From: Sphingomonas sp. A2-49
Lineage (GTDB): Bacteria > Pseudomonadota > Alphaproteobacteria > Sphingomonadales > Sphingomonadaceae
Direction of reading: 5' to 3'
Assembly (NCBI RefSeq): GCF_025548555.1
Contig: NZ_JAJLPA010000001.1
Coordinates: 124,001 to 188,000 of the forward strand
Length of the DNA: 64,000 nucleotides
The notes beneath the pieces are model-generated. The model was given only the letters and a program-made list of their open reading frames with translations. It was not told where the DNA came from and ran no database searches. Below, piece after piece: positions 28,397-37,252 of this stretch; the stretch's first letter is position 1, and each line of letters starts with the position of its first letter. The translations under genes and the position numbers were made by a program.

Positions 28397-29998
28397 TCAG
28401 ATGTTGATCGTCTTGGGCTTCTCGCGCCGGATCCACTGCGCGACGAGCATGCGCGTGAAGGTGACGGCGGTGAAGACCGAGGTGACGATGCCGATGAGCA
28501 GGACGACGGCGAAACCCTTCACCGGGCCGGAGCCCAGGATGAACATGATGATGCCCGAAATGGCGTGCGTCATGTTCGCCTCGAAGATGGTGCGGCTGGC
28601 CTCCTTGTAGCCCAGCTCGACCGCCTGGACGACGCTGCGGCCGCGGCGGCGTTCCTCGCGGATGCGTTCGTTGATGAGCACGTTGGCGTCGACCGCGGTA
28701 CCGATCGTCAGCACGAAGCCGGCGATGCCCGGCAGCGTCAGCGTGCCCTTCAGCAGTGCGAGCACGCCGAGGATCACGAAGACGTTGATGACGACGGCGA
28801 GGTTCGCATAGAGGCCGAAGCGGCCGTACGTCACGAACATGAACGCGACGACGAGCGCGACCGCGACCGCGGAGGCGAGGATGCCGGCGCGGATCGAGTC
28901 GGCGCCCAGATCCGGGCCGACGGTCGATTCCTCGATCACCTTCAGATTCACGTCAAGCTTGCCCGAACGCAGTGCGATGGCGAGCTGGTTGGCGCTTTCC
29001 ACGGTGAACCCCCCGTTGATGACCGCATTGCCGCCGAGGATCGGCTCGTTGATATTCGGTGCCGAGATAACCTGATCATCGACGATCATTGCGAATGGCT
29101 TGCCGGTGTTCTGCTGCGTAACCCGCGCGAAGCGGTTGCCGCCAACCGCATTGAACGTAATCTGGACGTTCGGCTGATTGGTCTGCTGATCGAATCCCTG
29201 ACGCGAATCGGCGAGGTCGTTGCCCGAAATAATGACCGGACGCTTCACCGCGATGAAGGGGATGCCCGAGGGATTCCCAGGATAGGGCAGCACCTGGCTG
29301 CCGATCGGGGCGATGCCCTTGGCGAGGTCGGCGGGGTTGTTGGCGGTGGTGTCGACCAGCTTGAACTCCAGCCGCGCGGTCTTGCCGAGCAGGTCCTTCA
29401 GCGCCTGCGGATTGCCGAGGCCGGGCACCTGCACCAGGATGCGGTTGTCGCCTTGGCGGACGATGGTCGGTTCGCGCGTGCCGAGTTCGTCGATGCGCTT
29501 GCGCACGACGTCGGTCGCGTCCTCCATCGCGGTCTTGATGGCCTGCGTCAGGCCGGCCTGCGTCGGCGACAGCACGAAGCGGCTCGAATCGACGACCTGA
29601 ATGTCCCATTCGCGCTGGCCCGTCATCCCCGCGCCGCCGCCGGTGATGCCGAGCAGGCGTTCGCGCGCGGCGTCGACCTGACTCGGATCGCGCAGCATGA
29701 AGCTGATCTGGTTGTTGCGCGTCGAGATGTCGCCGATCAGGATCCGCGGCGTGCCGTTGCGCATCGTGCCCTGGATCTGCTCGCGCATCGCCTCGATCCG
29801 CGTATTTGCAAGATCCTGCGTATCGGCTTCCAGCATCAGGTAGCTGCCGCCCGCCAGATCGAGGCCCTTGTTCACCCGCGGGTGGAACGGCCAGTTCGCG
29901 GTGGTGGATTCGGGCAGGAACGTCGGGATCGCCAGCGCGCACAGCACCGCCAGCAACGCCCAGATCGACACCACCTTCCAGCGGGGAAAGTCGAGCAT
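28397..29998 (-). CDS. secD: protein translocase subunit SecD
   Basis: This 533-residue partner of SecF has helix 1 near residues 8-26, then a large periplasmic P1/base region (GLDLAGGSYLMLEAD at about 45, LVQVPGLGNPQALK-type strand near 180) and five C-terminal helices with the SecD/RND motif AVDANVLINERIREE near residue 450. The stop of yajC and start of secD share one base (TGATG), indicating translational coupling. Length and motifs are normal for alphaproteobacteria, which lack the longest P1 insert. Confidence 0.97.
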   Translation of the reverse strand: MLDFPRWKVVSIWALLAVLCALAIPTFLPESTTANWPFHPRVNKGLDLAGGSYLMLEADTQDLANTRIEAMREQIQGTMRNGTPRILIGDISTRNNQISFMLRDPSQVDAARERLLGITGGGAGMTGQREWDIQVVDSSRFVLSPTQAGLTQAIKTAMEDATDVVRKRIDELGTREPTIVRQGDNRILVQVPGLGNPQALKDLLGKTARLEFKLVDTTANNPADLAKGIAPIGSQVLPYPGNPSGIPFIAVKRPVIISGNDLADSRQGFDQQTNQPNVQITFNAVGGNRFARVTQQNTGKPFAMIVDDQVISAPNINEPILGGNAVINGGFTVESANQLAIALRSGKLDVNLKVIEESTVGPDLGADSIRAGILASAVAVALVVAFMFVTYGRFGLYANLAVVINVFVILGVLALLKGTLTLPGIAGFVLTIGTAVDANVLINERIREERRRGRSVVQAVELGYKEASRTIFEANMTHAISGIIMFILGSGPVKGFAVVLLIGIVTSVFTAVTFTRMLVAQWIRREKPKTINI

Positions 29999-30336
29999 CA
30001 GTCGTTCGCCGGTTTCGAATTGAGCCCGGTCACCTCGGCCAGCGTCGCCTTGACCACGCGGATGCGGGTGTTCGGCGCGACCTCGACCTCGACGATCGTG
30101 TCTTCCACGCGCGTCACCTTGCCGACGATCCCGCCTGCGGTGACGACGCTGTCGCCCTTCTTCACCGCGGCGACCGCCTGCTGCAACGCCTTCATCCGCG
30201 TCTGCTGCGGACGAATCATCAGGAAGTAGAAGACGATGAAGATGAGCAGCAACGGTGCGAAGCTGATGAGCGAGGCGAGCCCGCCCGATTCAGCGGCGCC
30301 GCCGGCGGTCTGTGCATAAGCTGGGGAGATGAACAT
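29998..30336 (-). CDS. yajC: preprotein translocase subunit YajC
   Basis: This is a 112-residue single-pass inner-membrane protein. The helix is at about residues 24-42 (APLLLIFIVFYFLMIRPQQ), followed by the conserved KALQQAVAAVKKGDSVVTAGGIVGKV stretch and a small cytoplasmic beta domain. It is part of the SecDF-YajC accessory complex and often contacts AcrB-like proteins. The ATG at 30336 fits the family; the open frame further upstream crosses the tRNA and is not coding. It is the first gene of the secDF operon; the promoter should lie in 30337-30551, where I see no distinctive operator. Confidence 0.95.
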   Translation of the reverse strand: MFISPAYAQTAGGAAESGGLASLISFAPLLLIFIVFYFLMIRPQQTRMKALQQAVAAVKKGDSVVTAGGIVGKVTRVEDTIVEVEVAPNTRIRVVKATLAEVTGLNSKPAND

Positions 30337-30551
30337 CTGGTCCGTGCATGGCTGATCGGCGGGAGAATCCCCCCCCGCACCTGAAGCGCCGCGCGCTAGC
30401 ATCGCTTGCGCGCCCACGCAATGTCGCGTCGCGGGCACGGGCCTCGCCCGGCTGCGCGGCTTGCGTGCAAACGCGGCTTGCATCGTCCGACCGACCCGCC
30501 TACAGGCCCCGCTCCGGGATCGGTGGCCATCGCGCCGCACGGTCCCTCGGT

Positions 30552-30628
30552 CGGGGCGTAGCGCAGCCTGGTAGCGCATCACACTGGGGGTGTGGGGGTC
30601 GCAGGTTCGAATCCTGTCGCCCCGACCA
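30552..30628 (+). tRNA. tRNA-Pro (anticodon GGG)
   Basis: This is a 77-base cloverleaf. The acceptor stem CGGGGCG pairs perfectly with CGCCCCG, followed by A and an encoded CCA. The D arm is GCGCAGCCTGGTAGCGC, the anticodon stem TCACA/TGTGG holds loop CTGGGGG (anticodon GGG), and the T arm contains GGTTCGAATCC. It reads CCC codons, abundant in this GC-rich genome. It is divergent from yajC and upstream of the SMP-30-like gene. Confidence 0.97.
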
Positions 30629-30776
30629 ACATTTCGGCATCGTCGGGAGCGGACAGGGCAGTGGGCGCGGATCGCGCCTGCGACGCTCCGCGTGTCGCAC
30701 GGCCGATAGCGCTGGCGCGGGCGCCGGCCGCGGCTATGCTCGGCGACGATCGAACAGCGGAAAACCGGACCCCGAT

Positions 30777-31829
30777 ATGGCGAAGACCGACAGCGGCATG
30801 GATCGCCGCCACCTGATGCTGGGCGGCATGGCGATGATCGGATCGGCCGCGTTCGCGCGCGTGCCCGTGGCGCCGCCGCCGGGCACGCCCGACGCGCCGG
30901 CGCTCCTGCGGCTGTCGCCCGCGCTCGACCGGATCGTCGCGCCGGGTACGACAGCGGAGGTGATCGCCACCGGCGTCCGCTGGGCGGAGGGGCCGGTATG
31001 GATCGAGGACGGTAATTATCTGCTGTTCTCCGACCCGCCGGCGAACCTGATCCGGCGCTGGCGGCCGGGCCGCGGCGCCGAGCCGTTCCTGACGCCGTCG
31101 GGCGCGGGCGGCACCGACCCGAAACGGGTGCGTGAGCCCGGCGCCAACGGGCTGGCCATCGATGCCGGCGGCGCCCTGCTGATCGCGAACAGCGGCGGGC
31201 GGACGATCGACCGGTTCGACCTGACGACGCGCCGCCGAACGGTGGTCGCGGACCGCTACCGGGGCAGGCGTTTCAACAGCCCCAACGACCTGCACGTCGC
31301 GCGCGGCGGTGCGATCTATTTCACCGATCCGCCCTATGGCCTGACCGACGGCGACACGTCGTCGCTGAAGGAACAGGCGGTCAACGGCGTCTACCGCCAT
31401 TTGCCGGAAGGGACGGTCGAGCTGCTCGACGGCATGCTGACCCGGCCCAACGGCATCGCCCTGTCGAGCGACGAGCGACGGATGTACGTGTCGGTATCCG
31501 ATCCCGATGCGCCGCGGATCATGGTCTACAACCTCGATGCGGCGGGGCGGCCGAAGGATGCGCGCGTCTGGCTCGATGCCCGGCCGATGCTGGCGGGTGG
31601 CGCGGCGCCGGGGCTGCCCGATGGCATGAAGGCGGCGCGCGACGGCACGATGATCTGTTCGGTGCCGGGCGGCATGATGCTGCTGACCCCGGAGGCGGAG
31701 CCGCTCGGCCTGGTATCGACCGGCGCACCGATCGCCAACGTCGCATTCGGTGAGCGGCGGCGCGTCCTCTACATGACCGCGAACGACCGCGTGCTGCGCC
31801 TGCCGCTGCGACCGGGATGGGCGGGCTGA
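30777..31829 (+). CDS. SMP-30/gluconolactonase family protein with Tat-like signal
   Basis: This is a 350-residue six-bladed beta-propeller lactonase. Key segments are WAEGPVWIEDGNYLLFSD (metal glutamate, near residue 75), FNSPNDLHVA (metal asparagine) and RPNGIALSSDERRMYVS, with the general-base aspartate in GLPDGMK near 270. The N-terminus has an RRHLMLGG box and a hydrophobic stretch ending AAFAR, consistent with Tat export. Relatives hydrolyse gluconolactone, other sugar lactones or organophosphates. A second ATG at 30798 could also serve as start. The longer frame from 30348 runs through the tRNA and is rejected. Confidence 0.9.
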   Translation: MAKTDSGMDRRHLMLGGMAMIGSAAFARVPVAPPPGTPDAPALLRLSPALDRIVAPGTTAEVIATGVRWAEGPVWIEDGNYLLFSDPPANLIRRWRPGRGAEPFLTPSGAGGTDPKRVREPGANGLAIDAGGALLIANSGGRTIDRFDLTTRRRTVVADRYRGRRFNSPNDLHVARGGAIYFTDPPYGLTDGDTSSLKEQAVNGVYRHLPEGTVELLDGMLTRPNGIALSSDERRMYVSVSDPDAPRIMVYNLDAAGRPKDARVWLDARPMLAGGAAPGLPDGMKAARDGTMICSVPGGMMLLTPEAEPLGLVSTGAPIANVAFGERRRVLYMTANDRVLRLPLRPGWAG

Positions 31830-31918
31830 CCCGCGCCGACGTGCACCCAAAATGACTTCGTAACCGGCCGTTTACCGCGGGTGCGCATGCCGGTGCCCAT
31901 GGTCGCTGCGGGGTTTCG

Positions 31919-32950
31919 ATGACGCGTCTTCACTGGGTGCAACGGCTTGCCATGGCGGTGCTGCTCGCCACGGCGCTGCCCGGCGTCGCTGCCGCCTGCA
32001 CGGTGACGTCGAAGGTGACGGCCGCCGCCGGCCCCTATTCGTCCGCGGCGGTGGCGGCGGCGAAGGTGCCGGCGATCGCGACGCAGGCGGGCTTTACCTG
32101 CGCGGCCTCGATCCTCAATCTCTTCGGCGGCAATTACCTGAAGGCGACCTTCACCAGCCTCAACGGCCTGACGCTGAAGAACGGCAGCAGGACGCTTCCC
32201 TACACCGCCTTCGCCGATTCCGGCTCGACCGTCCAATGGACGCAGGGCAAGCAGGTCGACTATGCGCAGAACAACCTGCTCAACGTGCTGGGGCTGCTTG
32301 GCGGAAGCGGCGCAACCCTGCCGCTCTACGTCAAGCCGGGCAGCGCGACGGGGCTGACCGACGGCGATTATGTCGACAAGATCACGATCGCCTGGGACTG
32401 GCAGATGTGCAGCGTCGCCTTCGTGCTGGGCAATTGCGCGGGCACGCTCGACAAGGGGACGGGGACGAGCGAGATCACGGTGACGGTGACCGTCGCCAGG
32501 CAGGACATGACGATCGCGCTGACGTCGGTGACGACCTGGGATCCGGTCAACGGCGCCGGCCGACCGCTCGCCCTGCCGGGGAGCAAGGGGCGGACCAGCC
32601 TGGTGGTGCGCAACCCCGACCTCGTGTCGCTCGACGACGGCTCGATCGCGCTCGTCTATCAGGTGCCGGCGAAGACCAGCGTCGCGCTGGACGGCGACGG
32701 CACGGGATCGGCGACGATCGTCGGCTACACCGACGGATCGCCGACGTCGGGCACGACGATGACCTACACCGCCGGCAGCAGCACCGACGACGTCGACTTT
32801 TCCGCCGACAATGCCGCGAGCTGGACCTATGCGCCGGTGGCGGGGAACCGCACGTCCGAAGCCGCGGTGACGCATATCCGCTTCCGCCCGCGCGGCGCGA
32901 TGAGGCCGGGTAGCAGCTTCACGCTCTCCTTCCCCTATCTGGTGCGCTAG
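31919..32950 (+). CDS. secreted SCPU (spore coat U/Csu pilin-like) plus DUF11-like protein
   Basis: This 343-residue exported protein has a signal peptide cleaved near VAA-AC. Residues of about 27-180 look like an SCPU/CsuA-type subunit: an N-terminal cysteine, a second one in GFTCAAS, the LPYTAFAD strand, LPLYVKP, and the DGDYVDKITIAWDW strand. Residues of about 190-343 match the DUF11-like C-terminal unit (TSVTTWDPVNG, LPGSKGRTSLVVRN, SWTYAP, THIRFRPRG then FTLSFPYLV). SCPU proteins are normally pilus subunits delivered by a chaperone and usher; none is present here. It is convergent with the efflux operon, whose last gene overlaps it by four bases. Assignment is by pattern, not by a search. 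Confidence 0.65.
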   Translation: MTRLHWVQRLAMAVLLATALPGVAAACTVTSKVTAAAGPYSSAAVAAAKVPAIATQAGFTCAASILNLFGGNYLKATFTSLNGLTLKNGSRTLPYTAFADSGSTVQWTQGKQVDYAQNNLLNVLGLLGGSGATLPLYVKPGSATGLTDGDYVDKITIAWDWQMCSVAFVLGNCAGTLDKGTGTSEITVTVTVARQDMTIALTSVTTWDPVNGAGRPLALPGSKGRTSLVVRNPDLVSLDDGSIALVYQVPAKTSVALDGDGTGSATIVGYTDGSPTSGTTMTYTAGSSTDDVDFSADNAASWTYAPVAGNRTSEAAVTHIRFRPRGAMRPGSSFTLSFPYLVR

Positions 32951-34404
32951 CGCCGGGGTGGGGGCGGCGCGGTCCAGCCGAGCCCCAGCGCCTTCTGGAG
33001 CGATACGTAGTCGCCGGTCAGGCTCGCGATCCCCGACGACAAATTCTGGTCGGCGGCGACGCGGCTGCGCTCGGCGTCGAGCGAATCGATCAGCGTCGCG
33101 GTGCCCGCGCCGAATCGCTGCTGCATCAGCACCGCCGCGCGATCCGCGCTCGCCTTGCTGCGCATCAGGCTGGCGACCGTCTCGCGCCGATGGCCGAAGC
33201 GCGACAGCGCACCCTCCGCGTCCTTCAGCGCGGAGAGGACCGCGGCGCGATATTGTGCCTCCGCCTCGTCGCGCTGGCCCTCGGCCTGTTCGATACGGGC
33301 GCGATTGCGCCCGAAATCGAGGAAATTCCATTGCAGCATCGGCGCGGCGAGCGCGACGAGCTTGTCCGGGCTGATATCGGACAATTGCGTGCCGCCGAGG
33401 CCGATCAGTCCGAGGATGTTCAACCGCGGGAAGCGTGCGGCATCGGCGACGCCGACCTGTGCGGTGCGCTGCGCCAGCGTACGCTCGGCGGCGCGGATGT
33501 CGGGCCGGCGCTGCAACAGCGCGGCGGGATCGCCGACCGCGACCCCCGCGGGCGGCAGCGGTACCGGCGCGGTGGTCGCGAGCAACGCGTCGAGCGCGCC
33601 CGGCTCCTGACCGGTCAGGACCGCAAGCGCGTCGACATAGCCCTCCATTTCGGCCTGGAGCGGCACGATCTGGCCATTGGTCGTCTCGACCTGACCGCGC
33701 AGCCGCTCGACGTCGAGGGCGGACGCCGCGCCGCGATCGAGCCGCTGCTGCGTCAATGCCAGCATCCGCTGCTGCATCTGCGCCGACTGACGCGACAGTG
33801 CGATACGGCGCTGGCGATCGCGCAGATTGACATAGGCCTGTGCGACCTCTGCGGTCAGGCTGACCTGCGCATCGGCGACGTTCGCCTCGGCGGCCTGCGC
33901 CTGCGCCCGGGCGGCCTCGACCGAGCGGCGGCGGCCGCCGAACAGGTCGACTTCCCAGCTGGCATCGAAACCGAGGTTGTAGAAATCGACCGCGCTCGCG
34001 CCGTTGCTGCTGTTGGTCGCGCTCCCGCTGCCGCTGCTGCCGCCCAGGTCGATGCCGGGCACCCGTGCGTGAAGGTAGGTCGCGGACGCATTCGCGCTCG
34101 GCGCCTGGTTGGCGCGTTCGAGGCGCAGCGAGGCGCGCGCCTGCCGCAGCCGCGCTTCGGCCACCGCGATGTCGGGATTGGCGGCGAGCGCGCGCGTCTC
34201 CAGATCGTCGAGCGTCGGATCGCCGAGCTGCGTCCACCAGCAGGCGACCCCGGGGGCGGCGGGGGACGCGGTCGGGCCGCCGCGGACGAAGCCGGTTTGG
34301 CCGGGCTTGCCCGACAACGTCGCGGGCGGGCCGGCGTAATTCGGGCCGACGGTGCAGGCGCCGAGGATCAGCGCGAGGGAGAGGAGGGGGAGGGTACGCA
34401 TCAT
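32947..34404 (-). CDS. efflux outer membrane lipoprotein, NodT/OprM (TolC) family
   Basis: This is a 485-residue outer-membrane channel subunit. The signal peptide ends in a lipobox (LILGAC) and the mature part opens with the family hallmark TVGPNYAGPP. Two OEP repeats follow, each a long helical hairpin with Ala/Gln/Arg-rich coiled coil plus a short beta-hairpin (LFGGRRRSVEAARAQAQAAE near residue 150; LNFLDFGRNRARIEQAEGQR-type segment near 375). It forms the trimeric exit duct for the EmrAB-type pump encoded just upstream on the same strand (four-base gap). Confidence 0.93.
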   Translation of the reverse strand: MMRTLPLLSLALILGACTVGPNYAGPPATLSGKPGQTGFVRGGPTASPAAPGVACWWTQLGDPTLDDLETRALAANPDIAVAEARLRQARASLRLERANQAPSANASATYLHARVPGIDLGGSSGSGSATNSSNGASAVDFYNLGFDASWEVDLFGGRRRSVEAARAQAQAAEANVADAQVSLTAEVAQAYVNLRDRQRRIALSRQSAQMQQRMLALTQQRLDRGAASALDVERLRGQVETTNGQIVPLQAEMEGYVDALAVLTGQEPGALDALLATTAPVPLPPAGVAVGDPAALLQRRPDIRAAERTLAQRTAQVGVADAARFPRLNILGLIGLGGTQLSDISPDKLVALAAPMLQWNFLDFGRNRARIEQAEGQRDEAEAQYRAAVLSALKDAEGALSRFGHRRETVASLMRSKASADRAAVLMQQRFGAGTATLIDSLDAERSRVAADQNLSSGIASLTGDYVSLQKALGLGWTAPPPPRR

Positions 34405-34408
34405 CGCC

Positions 34409-35992
34409 TCAATGCATCGCCGCGACCTTGCCGTGCGGCAGCGGGCGGAGGAACAGGACGAGCGGCACCACGCAGCAGATGCCGACCGAAAGCAGCCAGA
34501 ACAGGTCGTTGTAGGTCATCACCAGCGCCTCGCGCTGGATCGTGCCGCCGAGCGAACGGATCGCGGTGGCGGTGCCGCCGAGCGACCGGCCCATCCCCGC
34601 CAGGTAATCCTGCAGCGCGACCGAATTGGCGTTGAGCGTTTCGTCGATCCGCCGGCTGTGCAGGTAGCTGCGCTGGTCCTGCAACGTCGCGATTCCCGCG
34701 AGCGCGAACGATCCGCCGATGTTGCGCGCCGCGCTGAACAGTCCCGCGGCGTCGCCCGCCTCCGACGGCTTCACCGACGCGATCGCCGCCTGGTTGAGGA
34801 AGACGAAGCCCAGGATCGTGCCGACGCCGCGCAGCAGCTGCGAATCGGTGAACGCGCTGCCGACCGAATCCGCGGTCAGCGTCGTGTCGAGGTGGCAGCT
34901 GAGCGCCATCAGCAACAATCCGGTCGCGACCGCGATCCGGATGTCGAGATGACGGATCATGATCGGCACCAGCGGCATCATCAGCAGGCTGGGGATGCCG
35001 CTGAGCAGCACGACCTTGCCCGATTGGAGCGCGTTATAGTCGGCGATCGCGGCGAGGAACTGCGGGATCACGTAGCTGCTGCCGTACAGGACCATGCCGA
35101 GCACGAGCCCCATCGTCGCCACGCTGCCGAACTGCCGGTCGAGCAGCAGCCGCAGCTTCACCACCGGGTTGCGCGACACGAACTGGCCCGCGAACAGCAT
35201 CGCGAGCCCGAGGACGGTCAGCGCGGTCAGCTTCAGGATCAGCGCCGACTGGAACCATTGTTCACGCTGGCCCTCCTCGAGTACCACGGTCAGCCCGCCG
35301 AGGCCGAGCGCGAGCCCGGCGATGCCGAGCCAGTCCGCTTTCGCCAGTTCGTTGAGGTGCGCCTTCTGGTGCGGCAGGCCGACGAGCAGCAGCACGAGCA
35401 ACAGCGCACCGACCGGGATGTTGAGGAAGAAGGCATAATGCCAGCTGACGTTTTCGGTCAGGTAGCCGCCGATCAGCGGGCCGAGCACCGGCCCCAGGAT
35501 CGCGGTGACGCCGAACAATGCGGTGCCGATCGGCTGCTGCGCGCGGGGCAGGCGGGTGGCGATGATCGTCATCGCGGTCGGGATCAGCGCGCCGCCGGTG
35601 ATCCCCTGTCCGGCGCGGCCGATAATCATCATCGTCAGCGTCGTCGACAGGCCGCAGACGACGGAAAAGGCGGTGAACAGAACCGATGCGATCAGCAGGA
35701 ACGTACGCAGTCCCAGCACCCGCTCCAGCCAGGCGGCGAGCGGGATAATGATGATCTCCGCGACGAGGTAGGAGGTCGCGATCCACGTTCCCTCGGTGCC
35801 GCTCGCGCCGATCTCGCCCTGGATCACCGGCAGCGCGGAATTGACGATCGAGATGTCGAGCGTCGCCATCAGCGCGCCGAGGCTGCCCGCCGCCACCGCC
35901 AGCCACGCGCCGAGGTCGGCGCGATCGGGCGGGGCGGCGCGTTCCGGCAGGCCGCCGGTCGCGCGCCTTGCCGGCGACGCGGCGGCGCTCAT
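34409..35992 (-). CDS. emrB: DHA2-family MFS drug exporter (EmrB/QacA type)
   Basis: This is a 527-residue, 14-helix proton antiporter. The motif D1 LDISIVNSALPVI lies near residue 45, motif A-like ERVLGLRTFLL after helix 2, and motif C GPVLGPLIGGYL near 165. The WHYAFFLNIPVG segment is diagnostic for the EmrB subgroup. It should move lipophilic toxic compounds through the periplasmic adaptor and the outer-membrane channel encoded next to it. The start overlaps the adaptor stop by four bases, so translation is coupled. The symbol reflects subfamily, not proven substrate. Confidence 0.93.
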   Translation of the reverse strand: MSAAASPARRATGGLPERAAPPDRADLGAWLAVAAGSLGALMATLDISIVNSALPVIQGEIGASGTEGTWIATSYLVAEIIIIPLAAWLERVLGLRTFLLIASVLFTAFSVVCGLSTTLTMMIIGRAGQGITGGALIPTAMTIIATRLPRAQQPIGTALFGVTAILGPVLGPLIGGYLTENVSWHYAFFLNIPVGALLLVLLLVGLPHQKAHLNELAKADWLGIAGLALGLGGLTVVLEEGQREQWFQSALILKLTALTVLGLAMLFAGQFVSRNPVVKLRLLLDRQFGSVATMGLVLGMVLYGSSYVIPQFLAAIADYNALQSGKVVLLSGIPSLLMMPLVPIMIRHLDIRIAVATGLLLMALSCHLDTTLTADSVGSAFTDSQLLRGVGTILGFVFLNQAAIASVKPSEAGDAAGLFSAARNIGGSFALAGIATLQDQRSYLHSRRIDETLNANSVALQDYLAGMGRSLGGTATAIRSLGGTIQREALVMTYNDLFWLLSVGICCVVPLVLFLRPLPHGKVAAMH

Positions 35993-37167
35993 CGCGCGCG
36001 CGCCTCGTTATGCTGGTCCTGCTCGTCGCGGATCCGCTGCACCGCGCCCTTTGCCGAACGGGTATCGACGGTCACGTCGACAGACATGCCGGGGACGAGC
36101 AATTTGCGCGTCTCGGCCCCCGCGTCGAGTGCGATGCGCACCGGCACGCGCTGTACGATCTTGGTGAAATTGCCCGTCGCGTTCTGCGGCGGCAGCAGCG
36201 AGAATTGAGCACCGGTGCCGGGCGAGACGCTCTCGACATGGCCGTGAATCTCGACGCCGGGCAGCGCATCGGCCTCCAGCGTCACCGGCTGGCCGACCCG
36301 CATCAGCCCGAGTTGCGTTTCCTTGAAGTTGGCGGTCACGTAGATCTGCTCGACCGGGACGACCGACATCAGCCGCGTGCCCGCCTGGACGAACTGGCCG
36401 ATGCGCACCGTCTTGTCGCCGACGCGCCCGTCGATGCTCGCACGCAGGATCGTCGCGCCGACGTTGACGTTCGCCGCCTGCAACTGCGCACGGCTCGCCT
36501 CGCCCTGCGCCTGTGCCTGCTGCACCTGCGCCTGCAACGTGCCGATCCGGCGGGTCGCACTGGTCAGCGCGGCATCGGCGGCCGCGACCTGCGCATCCGC
36601 CTGCCGCGCCTGGTTCTGCAATTGCGACAGCTTCTCGCGCGTCTCGGCACCGGACGCCGCGAGCGGCCGGTAGCGGACGACCTCGGCATGCGCGAAGGCG
36701 GCGTCGCTGCGCGCGGCGGCGAGGTCCGAGCGCGCCTTCATCACCGCCGCATCCTGTTCGCGAATCTGCGCGCGTACGCCCTGCGCATTGGCGCGGGCGA
36801 CGTCGATCTGCGCCTCGACCTGCGCCGCCTGCGCACGATAGTCGCGTGCGTCGATCCGCAGCAGCGGGTCGCCGGCCTTCACCCGCTGGTTGTCCGCGAC
36901 GAACACCGCATCGACATAGCCCGACACCTTGGGCGAGATCGTCACCGCGTCCGCCTGGATATAGGCGTCGTCGGTGCCCTGCATGAACTTGCCGACGCTC
37001 TGGTAGCGCACGTACCACAGCACCCCGCCGATCACCGCGAGCGCCAGCACGACGAACAGGACGATCCGCACGCGTGGATTGCGCAGCGGCGACGTCCTTG
37101 CCTTCGCGTCATCGGCGTCGACCGCCGTGTCGCCGGGTTCGTCCTGCGGTGTCTCGTGTTCGGCCAT
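35989..37167 (-). CDS. emrA: HlyD/EmrA-family periplasmic adaptor
   Basis: This 392-residue membrane fusion protein has a cytoplasmic N-tail, one helix (about residues 34-54), a lipoyl half-motif (GTDDAYIQADAVTISPKVSGYV, near 62-83), a long alpha-helical hairpin with heptad Ala/Gln/Arg pattern (about 110-235), the second lipoyl half (ILRASIDGRVGDKTVRIGQFV) and the beta-barrel (VTANFKETQLGLMRVGQPV). It bridges the EmrB-like pump to the outer-membrane channel. It is the first gene of a three-gene efflux operon, divergent from marR with an operator-like dyad between. Confidence 0.94.
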   Translation of the reverse strand: MAEHETPQDEPGDTAVDADDAKARTSPLRNPRVRIVLFVVLALAVIGGVLWYVRYQSVGKFMQGTDDAYIQADAVTISPKVSGYVDAVFVADNQRVKAGDPLLRIDARDYRAQAAQVEAQIDVARANAQGVRAQIREQDAAVMKARSDLAAARSDAAFAHAEVVRYRPLAASGAETREKLSQLQNQARQADAQVAAADAALTSATRRIGTLQAQVQQAQAQGEASRAQLQAANVNVGATILRASIDGRVGDKTVRIGQFVQAGTRLMSVVPVEQIYVTANFKETQLGLMRVGQPVTLEADALPGVEIHGHVESVSPGTGAQFSLLPPQNATGNFTKIVQRVPVRIALDAGAETRKLLVPGMSVDVTVDTRSAKGAVQRIRDEQDQHNEARAR

Positions 37168-37210
37168 GCGTTCGATCTTCGTGGTGCGGGATGCGCGCTA
37201 GATGCTCGCA

Positions 37211-37228
37211 CTTGCAGCATAGTGCAAG
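37211..37228. promoter_or_regulatory. operator-like inverted repeat between emrA and marR
   Basis: CTTGCA-N6-TGCAAG is a perfect 6-bp dyad over 18 bases, the size and shape of a MarR-dimer site, in the 85-base divergent region. Two smaller dyads follow toward marR: CATT-T-AATG (37231-37239) and GAGG-gt-CCTC (37239-37248), the latter covering the marR ribosome binding site. Confidence 0.6.
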
Positions 37229-37252
37229 ACCATTTAATGAGGGTCCTCACAT

